DNA from: Quercus robur
Taxonomy: Eukaryota > Streptophyta > Magnoliopsida > Fagales > Fagaceae
Direction of reading: 5' to 3'
Assembly: GCF_932294415.1 (NCBI RefSeq)
Contig: NC_065535.1
Coordinates: forward strand, 87,870,862 to 87,934,861
Length of the DNA stretch: 64,000 bases
The notes beneath the pieces are model-generated. The model worked only from the letters and a program-made list of their open reading frames with translations. It did not search any database and was not told the DNA's origin. Shown in pieces: positions 32,602-47,957 of this stretch. Position 1 is the stretch's first letter. Each line of letters opens with the position of its first letter. The position numbers and the translations under genes are program-made.

Positions 32602-32790
32602 TGAAACTTAAAATTTCAAAAAAAAGAAAAGAAAAAAGAATCAAATATAAATAAAAATTTTAAAACTAAATGGCAAATATGAACATAAAGTCAAATATGA
32701 CTGACCAAAATTAAAATTTTGAAACATAAAAGACTTAAAAACAAATAACATTAAATTTTACGGCATCAAAAGTTTACTTTGGTCAAGACT
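32360..32790. repeat. foldback-like AT-rich repeat
   Basis: Plus-strand copies of TTTGGTCCTT..TTTCAAAATTTTCATTTT are answered by inverted AAAATTTTGAAACATAAAAG-type blocks around a poly-A centre near 32580. It may be a MITE; boundaries are loose. Confidence 0.4.
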
Positions 32791-32799
32791 TTAATATGC

Positions 32800-33986
32800 A
32801 ATCATAGGCTTAGATCTAAAGATTTATTTTAAATTTTATTATCAAAGCTTTCATTTACCTAGGCAAGATTCCGAACTCTTCAACTTTTTGTCTCACTCTA
32901 TGAGTAGGAGACAACAATAAATAAATGCAGATTTCTCCACCGACGTTTTTTTTGTTTGGCAAGTACACCTACTCTTTTTTTTTAGTACCTGAGAGATACG
33001 ATCTGATTAATTACTCAAGTCTTAATTTGTATTCATCATTCTATAATTAATTACCTTAGCTTAGTCCCAACTCTAAAGCTAATAATGTTGGCTCATTAAA
33101 AAAAAAAAAAAAAAGCTAATAAACTTGGCTTAATTTTTTTTTTTTTTTTTTAGAATACTAAGTATTTAACACACACAAAGAGAGAAGAAGCTTGGCTTAA
33201 GTTTTTATAACTATATCACAATTTTTTTGTCATAATTTTGACATGACATATTGTAAATAGTTGTTTATCACTTATTTATAAACTCACAAATTTTTTTTTA
33301 TCACTCATATTTTACTACATCATAATTGTGATAAAGAAGTTATAAAATAGCTTGTGGTATTAGATTTTTTTTTAAAATATTTTCAAATGCAAGCCCAAAA
33401 AAAAAGTCTAGTACCTTACTTTTATTAAGCTTTTGTTTTTAGAAAGAGCTTTTATTAAGCTTTAAGTGGTATACTTTTCATATATATATTTTTATTTTTA
33501 TGTTTTTAGTTTTAATGGGCTCGAGTGATATACAATGTATAAGTGATATAATTCAATAACTCATAAAAATTATCCGAAAATTGCAATTAAAGTGTCCATA
33601 AAAGAACTGAAAGGAAAATGAATTCCCACATTGTAATAAATTAATAATAATTAAAGATAATTAAGGAAGTGGAACCAATAAAAAATGTTGACTAATGGAG
33701 TAGATTTCAATTGGTCCAATATGGACCGCATATCACGGTGAAAAAACAAAGATCGGACGGTTAAAGAAGCTTCTGATTGGTGCATCGTAAATTCCCCCCA
33801 GAAAAAGAAGAAAGATTTGTATAACATCTCGTTCTTCTCCGATCTCGCGCTATATTAATAAATACACTATCAAAATAAAGAAACAAAGAATAAACTCACA
33901 CACACTACACATAAACCAGTTGAGAGAGAGAGAGAGAAGGAGGTTAGGGCAAATCTTGGTGGATCTAGATCTTTAGAGAAACAGCC
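32800..33986 (+). promoter_or_regulatory. intergenic region and promoter of the transmembrane-9 gene
   Basis: AT-rich with several homopolymer runs. A TATATTAATAAATA-like TATA region near 33850 is followed by a GA-rich leader (about 33920-33945) before the ATG at 33987. No other gene is seen. Confidence 0.5.
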
Positions 33987-36900
33987 ATGGCGAGAGGAGC
34001 TCTCGCTTTTCAACAACAACAACGACGACGATGGATCTCTCTGTGTCTCTTGCTTTTCTTCTTCGTCCATGTCGATGTCGCTCGCTGCTTCTACCTCCCC
34101 GGCGTCGCTCCCCAAGATTTCCAATTGGTATATAATCATTCTCTCTCTCTCTCTCTTTTTAGGGTTTCAGCTTAGATCTTGGATCCATTTCTGTTTGGAT
34201 CTGTGTCAACTTGATTCATTTCTATATTTAGGTGAAAATTGTCGGGATCTGTGTTGTGTAGTTGATGCAATGATTAAATTTTTCTGGATTTCCTATGTGT
34301 AATTATTGTGAATCGCAGCGTTTTCTTTTGCTATAAACTTAGCTTACATGTTAATCTATAAAGATATATCTTTTCCTATAGGATTTGATAAAAAGTTTGA
34401 ACTTTGTATGTGTGTGTGTGGAAGGAAATTCTAAACAGTGGTTGAATTAGAAATAGTTTTGACCAATATGAAATTGCGTGTTTTAGGGATTTAGAATTTA
34501 GCCTGGGGAGTTGTTGACCGATGATCATCGATTCTTGAACTCTAGATCTATAAGATTTGTTACTTTTGAAGACTTATGTATTAGAAATTTGTTTTCTTGG
34601 AGCTATTGAATTCCCTGGATACTTGCATACTTCGCTGTATCTACGAGATATGTGGACATATAGGGAGTTTGTCTCAAATCTGTAGATTAAGCAGCTTACG
34701 AACAAATGATCCCGACTCTTGGGATCTATGTTTTTCGGTATGTTGGATTTTATTGACTTCCAAAGTTTTTTCTAAACGGGTGCCATAAGATGTGTAGATT
34801 GAGGATGCTTGCCAACAAACCTGTTATATGAATGCGATTTAAGTTTAGATATATTTCATCGAGTTTGAATGCTCATGTGTATACTTTTATAGAAAGAAAA
34901 AAAAGTATGTTGCATATACCAGCATGGGCTTTTTTTATCCAATGAAATTAGAAAGCTTAAACTTTTTTTACTCTGGTTACCTAGTACTCCTGCGTTGGTA
35001 GAAATCTAGCTGTTTTAGTGGTTATATGATGATAATGAAATCCTCCCATATGTTATCTCATGCTTTGGATGTTTGCCCATTGATGTAACCACATTCCTCT
35101 GTTGTGATGCTAAAACCAATTTTGGATAAATTGAGATCGTTTTGATGTTTAAAATTTTATTTTACATTGCCTGCAGGGGGATGAGTTGAAGGTGAAAGTG
35201 AACAAATTGACCTCTACAAAAACTCAGCTTCCTTACTCGTACTATTCCCTCCCATATTGTCCTCCAGAGAAGATAGTTGACAGTGCCGAGAATCTTGGGG
35301 AGGTTCTTCGTGGTGATCGTATTGAAAACTCTCCTTATGTGGTCAGTTAGATTTTTTGGATGAATTATTTTTCCTCTTGTTTAGTCAATATGTTTGGCTA
35401 TTGAGCTGCTGATCACTTTTGTTTGTTGCAGTTTAAAATGAGAGAACCACAGATGTGCAATGTTTTATGTCGAGTAACTCTCAATGCGAAAACTGCAAAG
35501 GCATTCAAGGAAAAGATAGATGATGAGTATCGGGTGAACATGTAAGGCAGTAATTTAGAGGATTTTGAATGTGAATTATAATCTTATGTGAATAACCAGC
35601 TAACTTTATGACAATTTTTTTGGTTACCTTCATTCCATATGTCAAGGATTTTGGATAATCTTCCTCTGGTTGTCCCTATAAGAAGGCCTGATCAGGAAAA
35701 TTCTATTGTGTATCAACATGGCTTCCATGTGGGTCTGAGAGGACAGTATGCAGGGGTAAGAAGTGGAACAATTACCATTTGTTTTAACTAGTAAGCTAAA
35801 ACTTTTAGCAATGTAGTCATCCAAGTAATTTTTATTTTTTACTCTTTAATATAATTATTTGCAGAGCAAGGAAGAAAAACATTTTATCCACAATCACTTA
35901 ACCTTTACAGTCAAGATTCATAAAGATCCAGTGACAGAATTATCAAGGATTGTCGGATTTGAGGTCAGACCATTCAGGTAAGATTATTATTCCTCTCCGT
36001 ATCATCTGTTTATCAATTTCTGCTAATTTCTTTCTTCGATAATATTTTTTGCCTGTATAATAATGATATTTTATAATTTTTCTAAGTACAGTATCAGGCA
36101 TGTATATGATGGTCAATGGAATGAAAAGACCCGTTTAAAAACTTGTGATCCTCATGCAAAAGCCTTGGTTACCAACTCCGAAACTCCTCAAGAGGTTGAA
36201 GATAAGAAGGAAATTATATTTACGTATGATGTTAACTTCGAGGTCAGTTACCATACCTCTTAGTAAAGGAAGAACTTTGCTGTTTGCCATTGGGTTTATT
36301 ATGATATTCTCTTTTTGATTATCTTGCCCTTCGTTAAACCCTGCAGGAGAGTGATGTGAAATGGGCATCTCGGTGGGATACCTATCTTCTGATGGCTGAT
36401 GATCAAATTCACTGGTTCTCAATTGTTAATTCTTTGATGATTGTTCTTTTCCTCTCGGGCATGGTGGCTATGATCATGTTGCGGACACTTTACCGGGACA
36501 TCTCCAAGTACAACCAGTTAGAGACTCAGGAAGAAGCCCAAGAAGAGACAGGGTGGAAACTGGTGCATGGGGATGTTTTCAGGCCTCCATCAAACCCAGA
36601 CTTACTATGTGTTTACGCTGGGACAGGAGTTCAGTTTTTTGGGATGATTGTTGTCACTATGATGTTTGCTGTCCTTGGATTCCTCTCTCCCTCAAACCGG
36701 GGTGGATTGATGACGGCCATGCTTTTACTCTGGGTCTTTATGGGACTGTTTGCTGGATATTTTGCAGCCCGCCTCTATAAGATGTTCAAGGGGGCAGAAT
36801 GGAAGAAAATTGCTCTCAAAACAGCTTTCTTGTTTCCTGCAACTGTCTTTGCGATTTTCTTCATCCTGAATGCTGTAATTTGGGGGCAGAGGTCCTCTGG

Positions 36901-37504
36901 GGCAGTGCCATTCGGAACCATGTTTGCTCTGGTTTTCTTGTGGTTTGGCATCTCAGTTCCCCTTGTTTTTGTGGGTAGTTATGTGGGTTTTAGGAAGCCT
37001 GCAATTGAGGATCCTGTGAAAACCAATAAGATCCCTAGGCAGATCCCTGAACAGGCTTGGTACATGAACCCAGCATTCTCTATCTTAATTGGAGGCATAC
37101 TCCCCTTTGGTGCCGTTTTTATCGAGCTCTTTTTCATCCTCACTTCAATATGGTTGCAACAGTTCTATTACATATTTGGGTTCCTCTTCATTGTCTTCCT
37201 CATCCTTATTGTCACATGTGCCGAGATTACAATTGTACTTTGCTACTTCCAGCTGTGCAGTGAGGACTACCTCTGGTGGTGGAGGTCGTATTTGACTTCG
37301 GGTTCCTCTGCACTCTATCTTTTCCTCTATGCTGCCTTCTACTTCTTTACAAAGCTTGAGATCACAAAGCCGGTGTCTGGGATGTTGTACTTTGGCTACA
37401 TGCTGATTGCCTCATACTCATTTTTCGTGCTGACTGGTACAATTGGTTTCTATGCATGCTTCTGGTTCACAAGGCTTATCTACTCATCAGTGAAGATTGA
37501 TTAG
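33987..37504 (+). CDS. transmembrane 9 superfamily (nonaspanin) protein
   Basis: Seven exons: 33987-34127, 35177-35341, 35432-35541, 35647-35755, 35865-35977, 36092-36242, 36347-37504; all GT-AG and in phase; 648 aa. A hydrophobic signal peptide (about residues 15-34, ending near DVARC) precedes a luminal domain with [31 protein letters not shown] and VYDGQWN. The last exon alone encodes nine predicted membrane segments, starting with [20 protein letters not shown], and conserved loops such as [13 protein letters not shown]. The C-terminus SVKID carries the KXD/E motif reported to keep plant family members in the Golgi (COPI binding). The plant family is known as TMN/EMP. Its roles in membrane-protein sorting are reported, but the exact cargo here is unknown. 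It converges with the channel gene; stops are 2.9 kb apart. Confidence 0.95.
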
Positions 37505-40418
37505 TTAATTTTTGCAAAGTGAGGAATGTGGCTGTTTGGTACCACCTGAGGAAGCGCACAGAATTACCAATTGGGATGAGAAACATGGTGAACCCTTCTG
37601 GACCTACCATTCGGGTTCAGTTTTGAATTTTAAAATCATAGAAATTGTTATTATTGTTTAGTCTTCTCTATACAGGTTCTTTGGCAGTTCTTAGTTTCTC
37701 CCTTTCCCTCTTCCCCCCTTCCCTTTTGTTTCTAATTCTTTGTTCTCATTGTCTTCTTGTTTTGTATTAAACGTTTGCCCAAATGGCCTACTTTAGAAAT
37801 GAAAAACAGATTCTTGTATCAACTGCCTGTTGTTTATCTGTTTGTTGTAGCCGAATTCCTTAAAACTAATCAATTTATGCTTTTTAATAATACAATAAAG
37901 ATGGAAGATCAATTTATGGTGCCCTGTGCTATAATTGTCCTCAAATCTGTGTAGTTTAGTAGTATATCTATTCTTCTCTCTACGCTACTATGTTTATTTC
38001 TGTGGTAAAAATACTTTTGACCCTATATGTTCGAGGTGGATCGGTCAAAGATTATCTATTGCAACTTTTAGCCAAGCAAAGAGGCGAGAAGATAAAAGAT
38101 GACACGGGCAGTGTAGCTGACAGGTTATTCAATTGAAACTGTAGAAGCAAAATGAACTCCTAACCTTTTTTAACTAGCTAAATTGAAGGCATATTGGCAG
38201 TTGTGAATACCATTAAGTTATAGTAAAACACATGCTTTAAGCTGTTATTGGTAGTTGTCAAATGTTATACCATTATGTTATAGCAATACTCAAATGTTTT
38301 AACTTCAAACTGGGGCAGTACTTAGGATGGAACTTGAAGACCTTAAGACTCCTGTACTGACAATTACCTTGACTTTGAAAACACCTTCATTGCCAACACA
38401 AATTAAGGAGACAAAGGATCTCATTGTCTCAAACTACCACTGAGGACCCCAAAATTCATAGGGACACCAAGAACAAATAGGCAATGTAAAGCTTAAATAT
38501 CTTGAAATTGACTTTTCAACAACGATTCAGTCTTCTCCATCTCCCTTGAAATTCTTAGGTTCATGGTCGTGATATTTCAACGCTAATCAGTTTATTTTAG
38601 CATAAATTGTGAACAAACTTCTCAAGTTTAGTATTGTGTATATGTCATACGAACTCGGATATCAGGACATCCTACTTAGATCTTACGTCTTCCCAAAACT
38701 TGGTGGTAACCTAACAAACATTATCTATTTTTGGGACTTGATTTTAACACAACCTTCTTTCATTTTGTTGTTCACCCTGGCCTGCTTCCTTTCCTTTTAT
38801 TTACTTTAGTTTTAATTTATTTGAGAGAAATTCCACTTTAATGCTTTATGGGGGGTTTCAAATTAGATTCTGTAGTTTTATAAGTCACAAATTAAACCCT
38901 AAACCTTTTTTCAATTCAAACCCTATGCTCGTGCAATTAGTGACAAAGAAAGAGAGAAGAGAAGGTTTGAATTGAAACATATTAAGTTAAATTTAATTTG
39001 TAACTAATGAAATATTAGGATTAATTTGAAAATCCCCTAAATTATAGGGTTTAATTTGCACCTTCTAAAACAATAGTATTTAGCGTGCCTTTGGCATGCT
39101 AAAAAAACAGCTGCGTTTCTCTATTTTGCTTAATTTTGTCGATCCCTTTTCACTGTTCATGGGGCCCATAGTTAAAAGAAAAAAACGCAAATTATTTTTG
39201 ACAAAACGGTGCGTTTAGCAATGGATAGTTTTTGAATTTGGCATTCCTCTTCAATCGTATCTTGCAAGAAGATCTCCCTTCTTCTTCCTCATCAATACCC
39301 CAAGTTCGTCCTCAAGCTCTTCAATTTTACATCTACCACCAACTATCCCAATTTATGTGAAGTATCTGATACACAAAAACTCTCTAAAACAACCTTTATT
39401 CGGATAAAGTGATACAAACTCTTTGGAACAACTCTTATCATTGTGATTTTCTTGGCTGCAAGAGTCTATCCACCACAAAGCTGATGCTGCCGCTGTGAGG
39501 AAGAGATGCCGATGTCATACCACTGTGAGTTGTATTTAAATTTTTTGAGTTTTCTAATGTGTCAGTGTGTTTTCCCTTTTTGTTGGGTGTGGCCGAATTT
39601 TGCATGAACAAAATTTCAATGGAATTGTGTGGGTTTGTTTGTGGGTATTGTATTTTTGTGTAACTTATCCGTGGGTTCCTCTATATTTCATTATTTTGTG
39701 GGTGTCTTCCTATCTTTAAAGTGGCTCTAATTGAAATGCAATTAACTGTTTGTTGAAATGCCTCTATGAGCTATCTATGGAAATAAGATACATCTGTTGA
39801 AGTAATTGCTGGTACATGGTGAAATTTCCTCTTTTAAGCATATTCCTTATGGCTTGGTTAGCAGGTTAAGTGAATCTTTCGCCTTGCTGGGAGAGTGGCT
39901 TTTCCTTTTCTAGTTTTCTTTCTCTGAACTTTGTATTCAGAATCAAGTGCAATTTGTATTAAGCAAAAAGCAAAACGTAAATGTCCCATAAGTGGTCAAA
40001 TGCTTGAGTAGCTCTAGATCTCTTATTAAGCAGAAAAAATTCCTTCAGCGTGGAAAGAATCCACAAAGTTACTCTTAATTTGAAACCCTCCCTAAATATT
40101 ACAATGCAATTTTTTTCTTTTATTTTTCTGCTTTATAATTTATTTTAATCGGGGAAAAAAAAGAGTTAATTATTTATGCAACAATGTCTAGGAAATGTAA
40201 CCAACCACAAGGCTTCATGATGTGTGGCACTAGCAAAGCTTAAAGGTTTGATGGAAAGCAAGCAAGTAGCAACACAAGCATACAATCTTTTACATTTTCT
40301 TCCCTCAAACTTACAAGCACTATTTCAAGTAGTATTATACATTGTTTTTTAGGCAGAGTATTATCACAAAAAAAATTCAGTCATCAGCGTATCAAACGAA
40401 TTATTTTACATCACAAAG
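37505..40418. other. intergenic region between convergent genes
   Basis: It begins with the 3'UTR of the transmembrane-9 gene (to about 37810) and ends with the 3'UTR of the channel gene. In between is AT-rich sequence with an inverted repeat at about 38830-39060 (AAATTAAACCCT-type arms, MITE-like). No gene is supported. Confidence 0.5.
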
Positions 40419-43400
40419 TCAGTCTGCATCATCAGCAGTAAAATCAGGCTCAGAAGGCTTCTGCAGTTTTACCAATTCCCTAGCTGTCCTTGCATTCCGA
40501 TTTCGGTGAACACCACGAAGAGCATTTGCTGCAAACCTGGAAGCTAAGAAAGTGGCACCAATACTAAATGAACCTCCACCAACACTGCTGTGGCTTCCTT
40601 CTGATGCTTCAGCTTCTTCTTCTTCTTTGCGCCGAAGCTCTGCATTCTTCCTCTTGTGATATCTGCGCCATGCTGCTTGGATAAAGCATGCAGCCCAAGT
40701 TCTCCACTGCTGTGAGTAGAAACGGAAGGTATGTTGAACCTGTCTACTGTGAAGGCGTCTAAATTGACTTGCCACAAATTTCAACTCTTCAGCTATTAGG
40801 GCAAAAGCCTCAACTTCAGTTATAGCCTTCACTGTCCGAGTAGAAGATGGGAGGTTAGCTCCCGATTTGGGATCCAGTGCCCAGGTCAGAAGCTCCTCCC
40901 CACAGAAATCACCTTCTTTAAGAAAACTGCGGTTGAAAAACCCACTCCTCCCACCATCTGTGGTTACACTCTCGAGGCGACCACGTATGATAAAAAGCAT
41001 CTGATCAACTGGATCTCCTTCCCGGACTATGTAAGTACTCTCTGTGAATAAACATGGTTTCAGTCGCTCACAAATGGCATCAAGCAATCTCTCGTCCATA
41101 TTGTCGAATAGAGGAACCTATGATTACCAGCAAAACAATTAATGACATTCACAAAGCCAGATGCCACAGCACCAATTATGAAGAGGGCAGTAGGATAAGA
41201 AAAGGCAAAGAGCACAGTCCCATAGAGTGACAACAAAGACAGACACCAACTTCTCAAGAACACAATATATCCCTCCTTAATAACAAACCTAAGAACAGTT
41301 TGTTATTCAGACAACATTCAAATAGACAAGTCAGCTCAAGAAACCCCTTATTCAATTACTTCGGGTCATGAATTAACTGGGAAAGAATTAAGAATAAATT
41401 GGTAAAAAGCAATGCACATTAGGACAAGTAAAGAAGCCTTTATCATTCGATGATTCATTTGACATTTATGAAATTACTGAGAAATTATTAGCTTGATGCA
41501 AGCAAAAAATGACATGCCAAGAAGTTTGGTTCCAAAATTTTTGGTATGGTTGTTTTACAATAAAATTGTCACAATGCTTCATTAAAGGATCTGAAAATAA
41601 GTATCCTCACCGTTGAAAGGATACAAAGATGCCAAAAAGGGATAAAAAATTTACCCTCCTCACTAAAGCGAGACAGAGGTGCCGCTTGATATCTCTCCTA
41701 AGATCCTTTGGTAGAGTCTCAACTAAATTCTGTTCGTCTACTCCACGTGTTTCCAACCACTTGTACTGATCATAACGTCTAACCCGCTCTCTTAGGTCCT
41801 GTGGGAGTAAGCGATGATGCATCCACTGTTCTGAATCACGCCTTTTAACTCTCATCTCCTCAAGCCGAATTGTTAGTGACTGAAGATAGGTCTGTCACAA
41901 TAGCACAATACCCAAAGTTAAATATTCTGCTTTTCATTTTACTATTAATATTTAATACTATGCCGTTGTGATGCAAGGACTGATAAAAAAAATGATAACC
42001 AAGCTAAATGCTTTAGTGACATAATTGAAATTGAAGAATAAATTAGATACTAAAAAAAAAAAGAACAAAAATTAATTAATGTTACATGGAATGTAGGACC
42101 AAGATTTTATCAAAACCAAAAATAATTAATATATTATTAAAATAATTTAAAAATAATAATAAAACTCTTGAAACATTTAGTAATTAAGTTTTAATCAGAA
42201 TAGTATTTTCAATTCCTTGAAACTTTGATAATAGAATTTCATTTAAAGTAAACTATGCTAATAATTTTATGTACACATAAGAACAAAAAATAAAGGAGAG
42301 GGTGTCCATTTGCCGCAACCACGTGTTGGATGCAATTTTTATTATATAATTAATGTATGATGGTTTAGGGCCTGTTTGGGTATAAAAAAAAATCACTCGT
42401 CACTTCTCACTCAAATATCATCACTCATCATTCTATAACTCATTTTTTATCACTCAAAATTCCCCAAATATCTCCATAGCCAGTTTGGCACCTAAACCCG
42501 GTTCTGTTCAACTCCAAAAACTCAAAAAATTGGGACCCACACCTAACATATACTACCAATGCACCAGAACCCCTACCCACCCTTCTTTACTCCACTTACC
42601 CCAAAACCAAACCAGAGTTCTTCACTACAACTTTCTCAGGGAAATGGTCATGAAAGAATAGAACGAATAGTATAGGCTTCAACTACAACATTTTATTGCA
42701 AAGTATAAGCAAGGATCGTCCTTTACTTATTTTTGTTAATATTATTCCAAAATTTTCAAGACCATATTAAGTCTTAAGATTATGTTCTCGACTTTTTTCT
42801 GATCAACCTACTTGGGTCAAGTTATAATTTAGGCATCTTTGACATAAAGTAAAGGCATTTTAACTTGCATTTTGGCTGAAATCGGTACAACTGAGAAACT
42901 AAGCACAATACCCAATACCCACATAAAAATTGCCGAGCAACTGAGCAACAACTCTTTACTCCACAAAGACAAAAAAAAAAAAAGAAAAAAAAAAGAGGAA
43001 GCTTGCAACGAAGAAAAAAAAATTGGCAGAGCATATTTTTGTCTTCCCCACTCCAAATCTCATATTATTTTGCCTTACCCACAGCCCAGATTTGCTGTGT
43101 TCCCCACTCCAAATCTCTTACCCATAGCCCATATTTTCTCTCTTTCCCACTCCAAATTTCAGATTTTTTCAACCACCAACAGCCACACAAAATTCAACCA
43201 TCAACCGCACTCACAACCAAAAAGCCAAACCCACCAACATACAAATGTACAAAAAACCCAAACCCAAACCCAAACCCACAAACATAGCAAACCCAACTCA
43301 AATCCGAGCCTTCACCGGTGGAATTCGAAGCCGGAGTCGCCGAAGTTCATTGTGAGGAGTTGTCGGGATTCAGATTGCTGGAGTCATTCAGATCGGGATT

Positions 43401-46400
43401 CGTTCTTCGTCATCGTCAGGATTCAGATTCGGGTTTGAGGTTTGAGTGGTTTAGTGGTGGCTTGTGGTAGCGGTGACTAGCGGTTTGTGGAGGAGTAGTG
43501 GAGGCTCTATGTAGAAGAAAAAATGAAGAATGAAGAGATGAGGAGAATAGAAAGAAAGAAAACTAAAAAGAAAGAAAAGAGAGTCTGAGAAAGAGAGAGC
43601 CGTTGGGTGCAAGTTGGCATGACATGACAAGACAAATCTGTCGGTCCCATAAGTTGAATGAAATTACCATATTGCCATGATAACTCATTTCTCATAACTC
43701 AGAAATACCTAAAAGTTGTTTTCAGTTTTGCTAACTCATCACTCAAAAATCAGAGAATTGAGTGATGGAAACAAATCTTGAAAGCACAGCCAAACAGACT
43801 TCCTCTCCATGGGACCCACTAGTTTTGAGTTATGGGTGATAAAAACAGAGTGATGGGTGATTAAACTTGCAAATCCAAACAGCCCCTTAATTTTCCATTG
43901 TGGTAAGATTTCAACAATATATACGCATTTAGTGAAATTTGAAAAGAGATACACATCCATGATACAAAGAAATTGTGCACTTTTCCCTTACCTCTCTCTT
44001 GCCTTTTGAATGATATGTTTTAAGAAACAAGATAACAAGAGAAGCAGTCAGCAGAACAATTTTTTTTAGAAGCAGTCAGCAGAACTTGGTTAAGGAAGGT
44101 TATAAGATTGACACGGGGTTAGCTACACTATTAACTTCCAAACTCAATTCTATCCATCCAGCTCATATCTTCTGTTCATCTCTTAATAAACACAAGTTCC
44201 CAATGAGCATTTGATAAGCAAGGATCTACAACTTTACTAAATTCATGGGCGCAAAAATGCATCACTACCAGAAACTCCAGTAGTCTCGAGCCAAAGAAAT
44301 GATTCTATCAATTTGTATACAAAAGTTCTCTAAAAAAAAGGGTTCCAAGTTTACCTGCATGTTACCAATCAGAAGTGCAAAGAGGATGAGACCAGATATT
44401 GCAAGTGCTATGGAAAATATAACCTCTCCAGGATAGGTGCTGGTTTGAAGTCCCTGGCCAAGTGTACTGTTGACAAAAACAAGGAAAATGTAGTTAAAGT
44501 GTTGAAATTTAATTATCATTATTACTTATTTTTTTGAAAAGTAAATTATAGTTTATTGACATAAAATCAGTGGATGAGGGAACTAAAAGTCACATTATTG
44601 ACTAAGTGATGAAGTTAAGGTGATAAGTTGACTTTCAGAATCTTAAAGGCAAGGTCTAAATCAAACATCTTTATGGAAAAAATGTTCAATAGTCACACAA
44701 GCTGTTCAGTTCCTGAACTCAAGTTAGAACATGTTAACACGTTGAGTAGATCAGACAACATTTGTTAGTAAGGAAAATCCACAAAGTTTTGATAATCCAT
44801 GTTTTTTCACCATGATAGTAAGAAAATTTTCAAAGATCACATCCTCTACCATAGCTCCCCCCAACGCAACCCCCCCCCCCCCCCCCCCCTCTGGTTCACA
44901 AATCCACAGCCTCAATCTCCAAAAAATCAACCATGCCATGGACATGACAAAGGCAGAATTATCGCTAGGAGTCAGTGTAACTATACCAGAATCAAATAAG
45001 GAGGACTGCCTAAGTCGACACCAAAGACTTCACTCATGGAGGGAGGTCCTTCCCAAAATCTGTGACTTCACTGCATCAAAGGTTGGCGGCAAACAAAGAG
45101 AAAACAGGCTACGTACATACAATTTTGCATGGAGGTCATAAATACTGGTAAATATTAAGTTCTTCAAAAATACCTTTAAATTTTGCATAACAATCCTTCA
45201 CGGAAAGATATTGAGAACCAGGGAGAAGTAATGCTGATGAAGGTCATATATATGTCTAAAATGATTTAAAACAAAGTCTTGAGTCTGTTGCCACACAAGT
45301 TTGGCAGTTGGCCAAAAAAGAGGCTACCACTTATTTTAGTCCACACTGTTATGCAGACAATTTAAAATTTGTACATTCTCAACCCTCCAATCAGCATATT
45401 TGGAACTTCAACTGAGATTTTTTTTTCTGCCAAAAATGAAAATTTCAACAACTTGGTCCCACTCTGTATAATTACTTCCATTGAGGTGAATGGATGTAAT
45501 AGAGGGAATGTCAGGAGACAACAAATAATTAGGTCAAACACTATTTGAGTCCACAGAAACACTCTGATCAAGAAACTAACTAGAACAAACACAAATAAGC
45601 TCAAGGACCCATGAAGAATACTAGAAAGTAAAAACTAAGCCACCTAACATAAGTGGACAAACTCAACACCATTAAAATAATCCAACCAATCAGTGACCAA
45701 AACATTTCTCCCACATATTAACAAGTCCTATTCTCCAGACTCGCTCGCCCACTAGTTGAGCAGAATCAGAAGGGAGAATCAGCGCAATTAAAAAAAAAAA
45801 AAAAAATCAACAGAAGCAGCTGAGACAACTGCAGATCAGGGGTCACTACATCAATTAAGCCATAACAAGTTAGATTGGCACCTTCAGATGGAGTTTCAGC
45901 ATCTCAAAGTTGGAAAACTCTACTGGGTGAAATGGCAATAGAGAGAATAGACTTTCCAACTGGGAAAAACCACCCACTTGTGTTGCTGATAAAGGAGTCA
46001 AATGCATTACATGAATGATCCTGACGTGGCATGATGACATGTTGTAAGGGAGTGGCATAGCACAATGCTAACCAAGCCTAAGGGCTGAATTTCAAAAATG
46101 CCATATGATTATTGTAGCTAAATCCACATGCGCCAAGTTTGTTGTAGTATTTGAAAATGAGTTCTTCTATGGGCACAACAAAATTTCACAACGTTTTCAT
46201 AACAAGCTAGTTGCCAATTCACCATAGGTCAAAATAATGAAATGAAATAAAAAATTATACTAGGACCCACCACAACTCAAAACAAGAGAGTAGTGAAAAT
46301 GTTGTAAGATTTTGTTGTGCCCCTAGACTCTCTCTATTTAAAAATTGGAGGAAAAATTAGTTTGGATTTTAGGAAGTTGTAAGAAGTAAAAGCCATATGC

Positions 46401-47924
46401 TTTATTAAATCTAGCACGTGATTAATATGTTACACATGTATTCAACCATGTGATAAATGGGTGGTTTGGGAATTCGGAATTTGGCGTCTTTTAATCAAGC
46501 CCTATTAGGGAAATAGCTTTGGAGGTATGGCCATGAAACCGCTCATCTGTGGCGGAGGGTCATAGCCATGAAATATGGGGAGGGAAAAGGGGGTTGGTGC
46601 ACTAGAGTTTGTAGAAGGGCTCATGGTTGTGGTTTATGGAGGAGTATTAGTGCAGGGTGGGAAAGTTTTGCTAAGCATTTGTCTTTTGTGGTGGGAGATG
46701 GTTCTCGTATTCTTTTTTGGCATGATAAGTGGACTAGGGATGTTCCTCTTAAAATTCTCTATCCTCAGTTATTTATGTCTTCAGCTAATAAAGAAACTTG
46801 TATTTCTGAAGTGTTAAGCCCTCCAGTGGGTGATAATGACAAAGTGTGGAGTTCAAGATTTTATAGGGCTTTCAATGATTGGGAGTTAGCAGCTTCCTAC
46901 TCCCTACTTCATTTCATCCAAACCTGAACTCCTAGGGGTGGAGGTGTGACAGGCTTTGTTGGGACCTTAATGGAAGTGGGGAGTTTGATATTCGGTCTTT
47001 TTATCATAAGATTCAAAATGCAACTCCTTCTACTTTCCCTTGGAAGGGCATTTGGAAAGTTAAGGTTCCTAAAAGGGTGGCATTCTTTATGTGGACAATA
47101 GCTCATGGTCTGATTCTGACTTTGGATAACCTTATGTTTCGTGGTCGCCCTTTGGCGAATCGTTGTTGTATGTGTTGTTGTAATGTGGAATCTGTGGATT
47201 GCTTGTTACTTTTTTGTTTGATAACTCATTCTTTGTGGACGTATATACTTCGGTTGTTTGGGATCGACTGGGTCATGCTAGGTTCAGTTGTGGACTTATT
47301 ATTTTGTTGGTATCATTGGCTTGGGAAACATAGTTCTAATATTTGGAATTTGGTTACAGGCTATTTAATGTGGACTATTTGGACTAAACGGAATCGGCGG
47401 TCTTTTGAGGATGAGGGGAAAACTGTGGTTCAGTTATTAGATTTAGGCCAACGTACCCTCTTTGATTGGTCTCGGTGTTGGGGTTTCTTGGATTGTTCTA
47501 CCCTTATGGATTTTCTTTTGTCTATTAGAATAGCTTAGCGGCTGCTTGAGTCTATTTGTTTTCCATATTGTTTTTGTTCACTACCGTAAACTCTTTGTAT
47601 TTTTCTTGTTTTTCCTTGATTAATAATATTTTCTTCTTACTTATCAAAAAAAAAAAAAAAAGATAACTGAGATAGTTATAGATGATGTCATCCTCTATAA
47701 CTAACTCTAAGGCTATAAAATGACTTCGTTTGAGCAAGCACCACCTTGCAATTCCAAAGTTCGAAGAGATGATTTTCAAGACCAAGTGCACTCAGTGCCA
47801 CACCATCAAGAAAGGTGCTGGTCACAAGCAAGGTACTAATCTTATCATCTCTCTCCTCTTCCAAATACATATATTTCTTAAAAATTTAGTTTTTTTTTTT
47901 TTTTTTTTAATCATGGTTTTAGTT

Positions 47925-47957
<33 letters not shown>

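Noticed and set aside
36553..37295. Extra plus-strand ORFs of about 70 codons
   Set aside because: They are out-of-frame shadows inside the last transmembrane-9 exon.
42872..43438. 188-codon ORF with Lys-rich and His/Pro/Gln-rich tracts
   Set aside because: Low-complexity filler of a Harbinger-type element; no recognisable domain.
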